This document shows positions 21,983 through 30,049 of a stretch of DNA of 62,545 nt, piece by piece (position 1 is the first letter of the stretch; every line of letters begins with the position of its first letter). The notes under the pieces were generated by a model that saw nothing but the letters and a program-made list of their open reading frames with translations, was not told the origin of the DNA and made no database searches. Source of the stretch: Methylophaga sp. (GTDB taxonomy: Bacteria > Pseudomonadota > Gammaproteobacteria > Nitrosococcales > Methylophagaceae); the NCBI GenBank assembly GCA_011053005.1, contig DRHW01000025.1, positions 1-62,545 of the forward strand, given 5' to 3'. A program made the position numbers and the translations under genes.

Positions 21983-22306
21983 TTAAAGCTCACCGTTTAA
22001 GCTATATTTGCTCAGAGAAATCTTGCCGGTTTTAAAGGTGACGCCTTCAGACTCAAGTAATGCCTTTTGTTTTTGGTACTGGGCGCTGTTTTCAGCAAAA
22101 GAAAGTTCACCTTTGGCATTAACAATACGATGCCACGGTATCGCGCTTCCTGCGGGTAATTTTTTGAGTGTAGTGCCAACATAACGAGCATGATTTGGAT
22201 AACCGGCCAACCGAGCAATGTGACCATAAGTCGCCACCCGTCCTTTAGGAATTGATGCGACAACTTGCCAGATTATTTCATTAAGATCGAGTTTATCTTG
22301 AGCCAT
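21983..22306 (-). CDS. atl: Alkyltransferase-like protein (ATL), MGMT family without the catalytic cysteine
   Basis: The 107-residue protein corresponds to the C-terminal DNA-binding domain of O6-methylguanine methyltransferases. It keeps the helix-turn-helix with the arginine finger (GHIARLAGYPNHARYVGTTL) but the PCHR active site reads PWHR (IPWHRIV), so it cannot remove alkyl groups. ATL proteins such as E. coli YbaZ bind O6-alkylguanine, flip it, and flag the lesion to nucleotide excision repair. Length and tryptophan replacement are typical of this class. Confidence 0.92.
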   Translation of the reverse strand: MAQDKLDLNEIIWQVVASIPKGRVATYGHIARLAGYPNHARYVGTTLKKLPAGSAIPWHRIVNAKGELSFAENSAQYQKQKALLESEGVTFKTGKISLSKYSLNGEL

Positions 22307-22342
22307 TATTACTAGGATTCAGATTAGCTTAAAAATCGCTTG

Positions 22343-22801
22343 TTAAGCCAAGCTTGGCTTACCTCGCAGTAAAGAATACATATACCAAACTACGCCAATA
22401 TTAATGAGCAATACCATAATAGTTAATGGCCCTGTGTTTACGATAACTTCATAAATCTCAAACGGTAAATAAATACCACCACTGATTAAGGCAAACCATT
22501 CAGTCCACACCAGCTCATTCCATAATCCATAGGCTTCGACCCATCTGATAAGAGTATAGATAACCGCGCCAATGGTGATCAGTGTCAAGTTAGAATTGTT
22601 GATATAACTGGCTTTATCAATCAGTAAACTGGGTAAATAGCTGGCGGGGTTTAAATGTAAGTCACCGAGGAATGATTCCAGTAATTTCTGAATGTTTTTA
22701 CCGGCTAATTCATGAACACTCAGTGCAACGAGCAGAGCTACAAAGCCTTTTAATGCTTCCAAAATGGCGATTAATTTCAAGCCTTTTTTTTTGCTGGACA
22801 T
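22343..22801 (-). CDS. DUF2127-type membrane protein
   Basis: A 152-residue integral membrane protein with about four hydrophobic segments (roughly residues 10-28, 70-92, 98-118 and 124-145). The opening KKGLKLIAILEALKGFVALLVALSVHEL and the central RWVEAYGLWNELVWTEWFA with GGIYLPFEIYEV fit the DUF2127 family, whose function is unknown. ATG 22801 is chosen because GAGGTAGGT lies just before it. It stands in a leftward run of small stress-type genes. Confidence 0.75.
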   Translation of the reverse strand: MSSKKKGLKLIAILEALKGFVALLVALSVHELAGKNIQKLLESFLGDLHLNPASYLPSLLIDKASYINNSNLTLITIGAVIYTLIRWVEAYGLWNELVWTEWFALISGGIYLPFEIYEVIVNTGPLTIMVLLINIGVVWYMYSLLRGKPSLA

Positions 22802-22897
22802 ACCTACCTCATCTGGATCTAACACCCAGAATATGCGGAGTCAGTTTATCTATATATTGGGCTTTAGTGACGTACGATTGTTTATTGATTTGGCATT

Positions 22898-23239
22898 TTA
22901 ACCCAATCTAGCCGACCATTTTCCATTATGTTCAACCGTACAATTTTCCTCGGTGTCATACGAAATATGATCGTTTATCTTTTTTATGTTCACCGCAATC
23001 TTAGCAAGCTGTTTTTGGATCAGTAATTCAAGATTATATTGACTTGTTTGTGACACAAAATCAGCAAGATTTTCATTCGTATCAAAAACACAGATCACCT
23101 TTAAACTCTTCGGAAAATGGGAATAATCAACCAAATGGGTGATCCAAACAAAGCCTTTTATTTCTTTTAATGCGGTTTCACACACATCGGTTAATACCGC
23201 CCGTAACTGATTGTCTAATTTCTTATCTGTTTTACGCAT
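22898..23239 (-). CDS. Conserved hypothetical protein, 113 residues
   Basis: A small soluble protein starting MRKTDKKLDNQLRAVLTDVCE. Similar proteins occur in marine gammaproteobacteria and are sometimes labelled Fis-like regulators, but I see no convincing helix-turn-helix. The centre, FVWITHLVDYSHFPKSLKVICVFD, is the conserved-looking part. It lies 29 bases after the MscS gene stop on the same strand and may be cotranscribed. Function unknown. Confidence 0.7.
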   Translation of the reverse strand: MRKTDKKLDNQLRAVLTDVCETALKEIKGFVWITHLVDYSHFPKSLKVICVFDTNENLADFVSQTSQYNLELLIQKQLAKIAVNIKKINDHISYDTEENCTVEHNGKWSARLG

Positions 23240-23268
23240 TATTTAAGTGAGTCTACCTAAGCGACTTT

Positions 23269-24141
23269 TTAGTCCTGACCTGACGGTTGAGCGTCTATTT
23301 TTAACGACTGATCAAACGTAAGAGTTCGATAAGGAAATGGAATTTCAATGCCTGCATCATCCAGAGCACGTTTTACTGCGGCAATCACTTCATCACGCGA
23401 TATACGCACTTCTAATGGGGTTGAACCTGTCCACCAAGTGACTTCAAAATTAATAGAAGAATCGGCAAATTCTTGGGCGAATATTTCAACTTTTCTACGA
23501 TCTGAAATAACACTTTTACATTCAAGTACGGCGTTTTTGATGACTTTTCGTGCTTGATCAACATCTTCTTTATACGCGACACCGCAAATAACGGTAATTC
23601 TGCGTTCAGGTATGTCAGTAAGTATCGTCAGAGGATTTTTAAATAACATACTATTAGGCATCACCACCAACTGGCCATCAGTTTGACGAATATGGGTTTC
23701 ACGGACCAAAATATTTTCTACTTTACCTTCCAAACCTTCACATTCTATATAGTCGCCGATTCGCATTTGGGGTCTTAAAAGAATCAACACGCCAGACAGA
23801 AAATTTTCGAAAATATCCTTGAAGGCAAAACCAATGGCAACCGAGCCAATGCCTAGTCCAGCAAGCATTTTAGTGGGCGTAAGATTGGGAAATAAAACAA
23901 TGGCCGCGATCATAAAACCGAGCATCCAAACGAATATGGATGACAGCAGTACCAATAGATTTATCAGGCTTTTTCGCATTTTTGTTGTTCTAAAAAAACG
24001 CGTTGCGATGCTAGAGCTTAGCTTTGCTAAGAAGTAAGTGATAACAATGATGACAATTGATAACAAAAATTGCGGCATCAGCTCAATGCCGCTTTTCGCC
24101 ATTTCAAGCAACTGATCAAATAAAATTTTATCCACTTCCAT
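23269..24141 (-). CDS. Small-conductance mechanosensitive channel, MscS family
   Basis: The 290-residue protein has three membrane helices in about residues 1-105 and the MscS pore helix (MLAGLGIGSVAIGFAFKDIFENFLSGVLIL), followed by the beta domain (GDYIECEGLEGKVENILVRETHIRQTDGQLVVMPNSML) and the C-terminal cage (INFEVTWWTGST). This is E. coli MscS size. It opens under membrane tension to release solutes on osmotic downshock. A second MscS-type gene with an extra BON domain ends 27 bases upstream, so the pair is probably an operon. Confidence 0.93.
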   Translation of the reverse strand: MEVDKILFDQLLEMAKSGIELMPQFLLSIVIIVITYFLAKLSSSIATRFFRTTKMRKSLINLLVLLSSIFVWMLGFMIAAIVLFPNLTPTKMLAGLGIGSVAIGFAFKDIFENFLSGVLILLRPQMRIGDYIECEGLEGKVENILVRETHIRQTDGQLVVMPNSMLFKNPLTILTDIPERRITVICGVAYKEDVDQARKVIKNAVLECKSVISDRRKVEIFAQEFADSSINFEVTWWTGSTPLEVRISRDEVIAAVKRALDDAGIEIPFPYRTLTFDQSLKIDAQPSGQD

Positions 24142-24167
24142 TAATTATTTATCCTAAGTTTAAACGC

Positions 24168-25583
24168 CTACTCAGAAGGTGCTGTTGAATTTAACAAGTT
24201 TTCTGTCGATCCATCAGCGCGCTCTCCATCTACATGCTCTTTAGCTGTTTTATCTGGCTTAATATCGCTGACTTCGGCACTGATATTTGTTGGCTTTAAT
24301 TTCTGAGGTATTTCCTGTCGGATATCCTCAGTGCCAGGATTTATCGACTCAAGTGCTTGTAGATTCGACGCATCCGACACTCTAACTTGATAAATAGGTT
24401 CGGGCATAATGATATTGGCTTCATCAAAGGCGACTTTTACCTTTTTAATGGTTTCACTGCGTACCTTGCCAAAGTCATGATACTGCTGGTCGACCCAAGC
24501 GAATACCCGAATAATGACGTTGAAATCGCCTAAATTCTCTACTAAAGCCAGCGGTTTTGGTGAATCGAGTATACCGTCCATATTCTTCAACGTTTCAAGT
24601 GCAAGATGTTGGGCTTCGTCCAAGTTTTGAGCCGAATCCACACCTAAATCGAAACTAAAGCGTCTTTCACTATTTCGGGTGAAGTTGGTAATGATGGCTT
24701 TATAAACTTGTGCATTGGGGATTCTTAAATGATTGCCATCGGGTGTAATTAAGATCGTTGCACGTGAGGTTAATCTCGCTACATTGCCCTCATTACCATC
24801 TATATTAACAAAGTCATTCATTTGAAATGGATTACGTATGCTTAACAAAATACTAGCAATGTAGTTTTCTACGGTGTCTCTCACCGCAAAACCAATCGCC
24901 AAACCGAAGATACCGGCAGCGCCCATAATCGTGCCTAATAATGCAGTTGCATCAAGCAATGACAACGCTACAACTAACCCCATAAAGATAAAAATAATAT
25001 GGGTAATTTGACCTAATAAATCGGCGATAAAGGTATTTGCTGATACTTTACGAAAAAAACGTTCTTGTTTTGATACCCAGCTACCAATCCACCAAAACAG
25101 GATGAAAATAACTAAAGCAGTTACAAATAGTGGTAAATCGGAAACAATCTGCTTGCCTAGATTGAGTAATTTATTCCATGTGGTTTCCAGTCGTTTTTCA
25201 AGACTGCGGTTGACGACGATGTCATTTTCAACTTCAACAACACCTGCAACTTTGTTGGCTAGCGATTCAGCTTTTTGTTGAGTGATTATCGAACTTACTT
25301 CACCGCTTATTTGGACGACACCTTTATTAACATCTGCTTTAACAGTATTTAAGTCATCTATTTCCGTGAAGATCTCATCTAAGCGATTGCTAATTTTTTT
25401 ATCACTATCATCCGTATTATCGGTAGAAATAACGTTAGTACTTGAACTAACATCAGCGTTATCTGCTTGAGTGCCTAATAAATCACTTATCTCATCGGCA
25501 TAAACAGGCGATATCGTTTGTGCCAGTCCAATTAGTATCAAAATGCTAAAAATAGACGGTTTTCTGAGTTTTTTTTTAATCAT
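24168..25583 (-). CDS. MscS-family channel with periplasmic BON domain
   Basis: A 471-residue protein with a signal peptide (cleavage after VYA, residue 28), a low-complexity serine/aspartate stretch, a BON domain at about 65-125 (VKADVNKGVVQISGEV and VEVENDIVVNRSL) and then an MscS core: helices from about 150, pore segment ALLGTIMGAAGIFGLAIGFAVRDTVENYIASILL and beta domain DFVNIDGNEGNVARL. BON domains bind lipids or peptidoglycan-proximal surfaces, so this channel may sense the envelope. The C-terminal 60 residues are charged and disordered. It is upstream of the plain MscS gene. Confidence 0.9.
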   Translation of the reverse strand: MIKKKLRKPSIFSILILIGLAQTISPVYADEISDLLGTQADNADVSSSTNVISTDNTDDSDKKISNRLDEIFTEIDDLNTVKADVNKGVVQISGEVSSIITQQKAESLANKVAGVVEVENDIVVNRSLEKRLETTWNKLLNLGKQIVSDLPLFVTALVIFILFWWIGSWVSKQERFFRKVSANTFIADLLGQITHIIFIFMGLVVALSLLDATALLGTIMGAAGIFGLAIGFAVRDTVENYIASILLSIRNPFQMNDFVNIDGNEGNVARLTSRATILITPDGNHLRIPNAQVYKAIITNFTRNSERRFSFDLGVDSAQNLDEAQHLALETLKNMDGILDSPKPLALVENLGDFNVIIRVFAWVDQQYHDFGKVRSETIKKVKVAFDEANIIMPEPIYQVRVSDASNLQALESINPGTEDIRQEIPQKLKPTNISAEVSDIKPDKTAKEHVDGERADGSTENLLNSTAPSE

Positions 25584-25647
25584 AAAGTGCTTGTGGTTAT
25601 TTTAAAATGAGTAATAGAAACTACCATAAAAGACCCAACTTAATAAC

Positions 25648-26097
25648 TTACCAATCCTTTTTCTGCTGTTGTTTCATCTCAATTTCATAATCTGATGCCA
25701 GCTGTTGTTTTTGTTTTTCGGTCAGTACTTTTCCTGCCATTTGAAAGACTTCATGTTCCTCTTCATCCAAATGATGATGTACTTTATGGTGCAATTTTTT
25801 TGCTTCAACAAGCCACGCGGGTGAACTATAGTCCGTCTCTTCAAGGGCGGCGATCATTTCATCCATTTCGTGATGTTCTGCCACGCTGTGTCTTGATTTT
25901 TCTTGGGTTAAATCATCTTCCATTAGCGGTATATACAAATTTCTTTCTTCAGATGTAGCGTGAGCTTTTAATTGCGTTTTGAGTTCATTAAATAACTCAT
26001 CACGACTTTCACTATCACCATGCGTTTCGATAAGTTCATCTGCTAATTTGCGTTGAATGTCATGATCTTTTCTTAAAGCTTCGAATATATTCATCAT
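25648..26097 (-). CDS. Hemerythrin-like HHE domain protein
   Basis: A 149-residue four-helix protein with metal-ligand histidines and glutamates in the expected pattern: HDIQRKL near residue 12, HATSEERNLY near 51, HHEMDEMI near 74 and HHKVHHHLDEEEHEVF near 107-122. Such proteins bind a di-iron centre and are used in oxygen, nitric oxide or iron handling. The C-terminal tail is lysine/glutamine-rich. AGGAAAATA before the first ATG supports the start. No redox partner is adjacent, so its ligand is unknown. Confidence 0.88.
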   Translation of the reverse strand: MMNIFEALRKDHDIQRKLADELIETHGDSESRDELFNELKTQLKAHATSEERNLYIPLMEDDLTQEKSRHSVAEHHEMDEMIAALEETDYSSPAWLVEAKKLHHKVHHHLDEEEHEVFQMAGKVLTEKQKQQLASDYEIEMKQQQKKDW

Positions 26098-26199
26098 TAT
26101 TTTCCTATATTGAATTTGATAATTGCATTTTAAAAGGTGTTACGGTTGTATTAAGCATCTGTTTGATGCTGTTTTTACTAAAGATAAATGATTTTAAGA

Positions 26200-26538
26200 T
26201 TAGCCAAACCATTGTTCTATCGTTTGCTTGGCTTTCTCGCCATGTTCTTTTTTTATGTAAGCTGTAACAGCCACCGCAGCAGCCATTAAAACACCGATAT
26301 CATCTGAATAACCGAGAATAGGCGTAAAGTCAGGAATCGCATCGATTGGCGAAATAAAATAACCTAAAGCGCCATAAATAGCCGATTTTGCCCACATTGG
26401 TGTGTCAGGATCTTTAGCGGAATAATAAAGTTTTAACGCCGGTTCTAAAACGGTTTTTCCAGCGACCTTCGCCACATTTTTAGATTTATCCCAAAAACTA
26501 GCGTCGGTAAATTGTTGCTCAAATTGATTGTCTGACAT
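26200..26538 (-). CDS. YkvA-type DUF1232 membrane protein
   Basis: A 112-residue protein carrying the DUF1232 signature in its second half: ARAL-like PMWAKSAIYGALGYFISPIDAIPDFTPILGYSDDIGVLMAAAVAV around residues 52-95, with two short hydrophobic helices. The PxDxIPDxxPxxGYxDD core is the family mark. Function is unknown; it is often near stress genes. It has its own promoter region of about 70 bases. Confidence 0.88.
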   Translation of the reverse strand: MSDNQFEQQFTDASFWDKSKNVAKVAGKTVLEPALKLYYSAKDPDTPMWAKSAIYGALGYFISPIDAIPDFTPILGYSDDIGVLMAAAVAVTAYIKKEHGEKAKQTIEQWFG

Positions 26539-26610
26539 ATTAATTCCTTAGTTTAAGGATGAAAATATAAATCCAATAGCAGATGCTTCTTGTTAGTCTT
26601 AATAATTCAT

Positions 26611-27414
26611 TTAGGAGAAAGAATTAATTTTATAACCACAAGCAGTCAGCTCTTTTGCTACAGCATTTTTCCAACCTGAATTTGGATCCAACGCTACGTA
26701 AACTACGCCAATAATATCATTCGGTGTTTCGACTTCACCTTTAACTAATGAACAAACATTTTCTCTACCGAGCTTCGCCATTAAATAGCCATGTTCAAAG
26801 ACAACGTTCTGTCTAGCTCTGTTTTTTGGCGGCACATTTGATTCATGAATCCCACGTCCATGATCACAACCGGTATAAAGAATTAAGGCAAAATCAGCGT
26901 CACTAGAATAATGTTCAATTTTTTCAATAATTGTCATTCCTGCATTAGCCTGCTCATGCAAAATAATAGCTTCTAATCCAAGTTGTTCTATGAAGCGGCT
27001 AACCTCATATTTAGCTTCATTGTCACGACCATGAACAATAAAAACTTTCCGTTTATTTCGTGCAACAGCTGGAGACTCCATCTGTGATGCTTGAAAAGTA
27101 TTATTAACATTGTTTGTTATTGGCTGCCCAAACTCAAGCAAATCTAATAAGGGAGTAAATTGCTCTGAAATGTATGTACGTCTTTCAGCATAAGTGCCAA
27201 ATTTTTCTTTAATATAACCCCAAAAAGAATCTAGATTTCGATGATGTTTCAGCCAAATGGGTAGCATAGAAGAAATATTCGAATTTTGTACAAGTTCACG
27301 ACGAAGAAATTCAAACTCACTATTTTCAGCATATAATCCAGTAGCTCTTGCTGTTAGTAAATTAGCAAGGTAGCTTACTTTATCAAAATCATTTTCTAAA
27401 AATTCAATACTCAA
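26611..27414 (-). CDS. Orphan TIR-domain nucleotide-binding protein with AbiJ-like N-terminal domain (candidate anti-phage effector)
   Basis: The 267-residue protein has two parts. Residues 1 to about 105 (LLTARATGLYAE, FLRRELVQN, YAERRTYISEQFTPLLDLLE) resemble the N-terminal domain seen in AbiJ-type abortive infection proteins. Residues about 120-267 are a TIR-like fold of the CAP12/PycTIR type: KVFIVHGRDNEAKYEVSRFI, ILHEQANAGMTIIEKIE and VVFEHGYLMAKLGRENV, where the glutamate fits the catalytic NAD-hydrolysing position. Start is TTG 27414 with AAGGA eight bases upstream. The gene is AT-rich and sits alone between housekeeping genes, suggesting acquisition. No cyclase or Thoeris partner is adjacent. 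Confidence 0.85.
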   Translation of the reverse strand: MSIEFLENDFDKVSYLANLLTARATGLYAENSEFEFLRRELVQNSNISSMLPIWLKHHRNLDSFWGYIKEKFGTYAERRTYISEQFTPLLDLLEFGQPITNNVNNTFQASQMESPAVARNKRKVFIVHGRDNEAKYEVSRFIEQLGLEAIILHEQANAGMTIIEKIEHYSSDADFALILYTGCDHGRGIHESNVPPKNRARQNVVFEHGYLMAKLGRENVCSLVKGEVETPNDIIGVVYVALDPNSGWKNAVAKELTACGYKINSFS

Positions 27415-27503
27415 TTTTTAATTCCTTAAATTCTGAAGGTAGAGTTGTTGCGAACAGTAAATTGACTATACCTTAAAAAACTAGGTAATTAAGGGTTATA
27501 GCA

Positions 27504-28277
27504 TCACGCCAATAAGTTTATATAAACATCATATCGAGTATTTTTGCTTTCAATACTGGTTGTAGGTTTTTGATCGCCGACAAATGGAGCTGATTTAGGA
27601 CGTTTCACGACAACTCTTTTTAATGCCGTAGTTCGAGCAATAGTGAGTAGTTGCTCACTATCGGTATCAGGCCCCGCAAGTTGGTGTAATAAACGCATGT
27701 CTTTTTTGACGAGGGCTGATTTGTCTCGACTTGGATACATCGGATCCATGTAGATAACATCGGGATAAAATGCTTGTTCCAATGACCCTAAATAAGTTGT
27801 TGCATCGTGATTAATTAATGTCATGCGAGCAATCACGTCGACGATGTCTAGATTATTACCAGCACGTTGCAATGCATCATTTAATAAAGCAGCAATCAGT
27901 GGATTTCGTTCAATTAAGGTGACTTTGCAACCTAAATTAGCTAACACAAAAGCATCTCGCCCAAAGCCTGCTGTGGCATCAATAACGGTAGGATTAGCCC
28001 CTTTTTTTAAGCCGATGGCTTTAGCAAGTGGTTGACCTCGACCGCCACCAAATTGTCTGCGATGGGCATTTTTGCCTTCTTCAAAATCAATCAAAATAGG
28101 ATTGCCTAGTTCAGGCGCTCGGATTTCGAGATGATGGGATGTTAATACGAGTTGAATATGTTGGGCATCGAGTTCGGCGAAAGGCAGGCTTAATGTGTCA
28201 GCCAACGCTTTCGCCGCCGCGATATGTTGATTTGAATCTGTACTGACTGAAAAGGGGGATTCACAATCCAAATTCAT
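27504..28277 (-). CDS. rsmJ: 16S rRNA (guanine1516-N2)-methyltransferase RsmJ
   Basis: RsmJ methylates N2 of G1516 in the small-subunit rRNA using S-adenosylmethionine. The 257-residue product has the family blocks GGGRGQPLAKAIGLKKG, the SAM-binding motif VIDATAGFGRDAFVLANLG near residue 98-117, the VIYMDPMYPSRDKSA catalytic block near 176-190 and the RVVVKRPKSAPFV segment near 222. The ATG overlaps the stop of the upstream beta-propeller gene by one base (TAATG), hinting at cotranscription. Confidence 0.95.
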   Translation of the reverse strand: MNLDCESPFSVSTDSNQHIAAAKALADTLSLPFAELDAQHIQLVLTSHHLEIRAPELGNPILIDFEEGKNAHRRQFGGGRGQPLAKAIGLKKGANPTVIDATAGFGRDAFVLANLGCKVTLIERNPLIAALLNDALQRAGNNLDIVDVIARMTLINHDATTYLGSLEQAFYPDVIYMDPMYPSRDKSALVKKDMRLLHQLAGPDTDSEQLLTIARTTALKRVVVKRPKSAPFVGDQKPTTSIESKNTRYDVYINLLA

Positions 28278-29278
28278 TACTTGCTTTTAGCTATAAATTG
28301 ACCAAAACCGCGAGGTCCTTTGCCTGTTTTGATGGTTGAAACAACTTTTTTCGTTGTGCTATCAATAACGGAGATTGTCGCTTCGCCCCAGTTGACCACG
28401 TAGACAAATTGACCATCTTCGGTGATATCAATTCCATCCGGTGATTCGCCAACTTCAATCGTATCGATCACGCTACTACTGCGTGTATCAATGACTGAAA
28501 CAGTACCGTCATCTTGGTTGGTGACATAAAGTGTGTGACCATCAGGACTTACTACAGCGCAGTATGGCCATTCGCCAACGTCAATGGTATCAACAAGTTT
28601 GGCTTGCTTAGTGTCGATAACGCTGACATCACTACTTTGTACATTCACTGTATATAAAGTCTGACCATCAGGCGATAAAGCTACGCCAAATGGCGCCTTA
28701 CCAACTTTAATGGTGTTTAAAATGCCGTAATGTTGAGTATCGATAATCATCACAGTGTTGTCATCACGGTTTGTGACATAAAGTCGTTGTTGTTTATCGT
28801 CTACGATTAAACCTGCAGGTGATTTACCTACGGGAATCGTTGCGATGATTTTTGAGGTGTCTGCATTTAACACGCTGATGATATTTTTATACCAATCTGC
28901 AATGTAAACTCGCGTGCCCTCTTTATTTGTCGCTATACCGACGGGGCCGGCACCAACGGGAATGCGGTTAGTCACTTCCAGCGTATTGGTATCAATAATG
29001 GCGATATCCATACCGTCAGGATTAGAAACAAAAGCTTTATGTCCCGCTTGGCTCGTTGCGATACCCGCTGGGCGTTTGCCTTCGCCGATGTCGATTGTTT
29101 TAACTATTTTTTGAGTTTCAAGATCAATCACACTCACGCTATCGTTCAGCTGATTAGTCATGAATGCGTAAGAAGGCGGCAGTGTGGAGCACGCACTCAG
29201 CATGCTAATACCTACAAGAAAAAAGGCGACCCTTTTTAGGGCCGCCTTTATAAATGTTAAGCGAATATGCTCTAGCAC
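28277..29278 (-). CDS. YVTN/YncE-type beta-propeller lipoprotein
   Basis: A 333-residue exported protein. A hydrophobic leader ends in the lipobox LSAC near residues 27-30, so it should be lipid-anchored. The rest is a seven-bladed propeller built of about 42-residue repeats with signatures such as VSVIDT, PAGIAT and LYVTN. Related propellers accompany PQQ-dependent alcohol oxidation in methylotrophs and may bind an oxidoreductase or metal. The only plausible start is ATG 29278, immediately after the mxaD stop. A strong terminator hairpin lies inside codons 10-20. The ligand is unknown. Confidence 0.88.
   Translation of the reverse strand: MLEHIRLTFIKAALKRVAFFLVGISMLSACSTLPPSYAFMTNQLNDSVSVIDLETQKIVKTIDIGEGKRPAGIATSQAGHKAFVSNPDGMDIAIIDTNTLEVTNRIPVGAGPVGIATNKEGTRVYIADWYKNIISVLNADTSKIIATIPVGKSPAGLIVDDKQQRLYVTNRDDNTVMIIDTQHYGILNTIKVGKAPFGVALSPDGQTLYTVNVQSSDVSVIDTKQAKLVDTIDVGEWPYCAVVSPDGHTLYVTNQDDGTVSVIDTRSSSVIDTIEVGESPDGIDITEDGQFVYVVNWGEATISVIDSTTKKVVSTIKTGKGPRGFGQFIAKSK
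29219..29249 (-). terminator. Intrinsic terminator inside the first codons of the beta-propeller gene
   Basis: On the minus strand an 11-bp stem (29239-29249 with 29222-29232, one G-U pair) closes a six-base loop and is followed by six T residues and CTT. It fits a terminator for mxaD but lies within the next reading frame, about 30-60 bases after that gene's start, so ribosome occupancy should decide readthrough. Confidence 0.85.
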
Positions 29279-29842
29279 TTATTTTTCCATGATAGTTTTA
29301 AGATTTTCTAAACCCGATGTGTAGACAGCTTGAACTGTTGCCATAGCATCTTTGTCAGATTGACCTTCTGGTACAGGAGGGTTATCCATGAATGAACGGT
29401 AGAATTTACCTTTCCATTTCACTTCTGAACCACCATCAACTGCTTTAACTGAGATCCAAGATTTGTAATTGTTAATAGGCAATGTGTAATAAGGCGTGTC
29501 TTTGCTATTAAATGTGATGGTTTTAACGACACTCATGTCGATAATTTTGTAGATCAACATCATTTTTTCATCGTTCACTGACTCTAACTCTTCAGTAATT
29601 GTTGGATGTCCTTCTGAAGCTAATGTTAATACACGTGTTTTTTCATCTTTTAATTCAAGGCTGGCAACCGCTGGATGCCATTTATCAAGAGCGCCGAAGT
29701 CTTTAACCATTGCCCATACTTTTTCAGGTGGTGCTTTAATGACGATTTTTTCTTCAACCATTTGACGCGTAGGACCATGAGCAGACGCTAACATAGGGAC
29801 AGCGATCATCACTGCAGCAATAACATGTAAAAGTTTCTTCAT
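29279..29842 (-). CDS. mxaD: MxaD-like periplasmic SRPBCC protein, methanol oxidation accessory
   Basis: A 187-residue protein with a cleavable signal peptide (MKKLLHVIAAVMIAVPMLAS, mature end AHGPTRQ) and a START/SRPBCC fold. The mature start HGPTRQ, the APPEKVWAMVKDF strand, LPINNYKSWISV and the VKWKGKFYRSFMDNPPVPEG segment closely match MxaD, which helps methanol dehydrogenase hand electrons to cytochrome cL in methylotrophs. ATG 29842 is preceded by GGAGAGAAAT. It sits directly upstream of a beta-propeller gene. No dehydrogenase structural gene is in the window, so the partner enzyme must be elsewhere. Confidence 0.88.
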   Translation of the reverse strand: MKKLLHVIAAVMIAVPMLASAHGPTRQMVEEKIVIKAPPEKVWAMVKDFGALDKWHPAVASLELKDEKTRVLTLASEGHPTITEELESVNDEKMMLIYKIIDMSVVKTITFNSKDTPYYTLPINNYKSWISVKAVDGGSEVKWKGKFYRSFMDNPPVPEGQSDKDAMATVQAVYTSGLENLKTIMEK

Positions 29843-30049
29843 ATTTCTCTCCGTATTGGTGGTACTAATTGTAATTGTGAACTTACACAACTGAGAACGT
29901 AGATGTGTATGAAAAGTTCCAAAGACCAGAATCTGGTGGACACACTTTAGACGAACAGAGTGAAATTTTCCACAAGCAGATTTGACTTACTAGCCCATAT
30001 TCTTGAAAATTAACGCCCTTTATTCTTTTATATTCGCTTGGAGACACTA

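Noticed and set aside
26611-27414. TIR gene as part of a CBASS or Thoeris operon
   Set aside because: No cyclase, ubiquitin-like, or ThsA-type gene is adjacent; neighbours are ykvA and rsmJ.
29875-29890. TTGTG-N6-CACAA palindrome upstream of mxaD looked like a CRP site
   Set aside because: CRP needs TGTGA-N6-TCACA; here the spacing between the conserved parts is too short, so it is not called.
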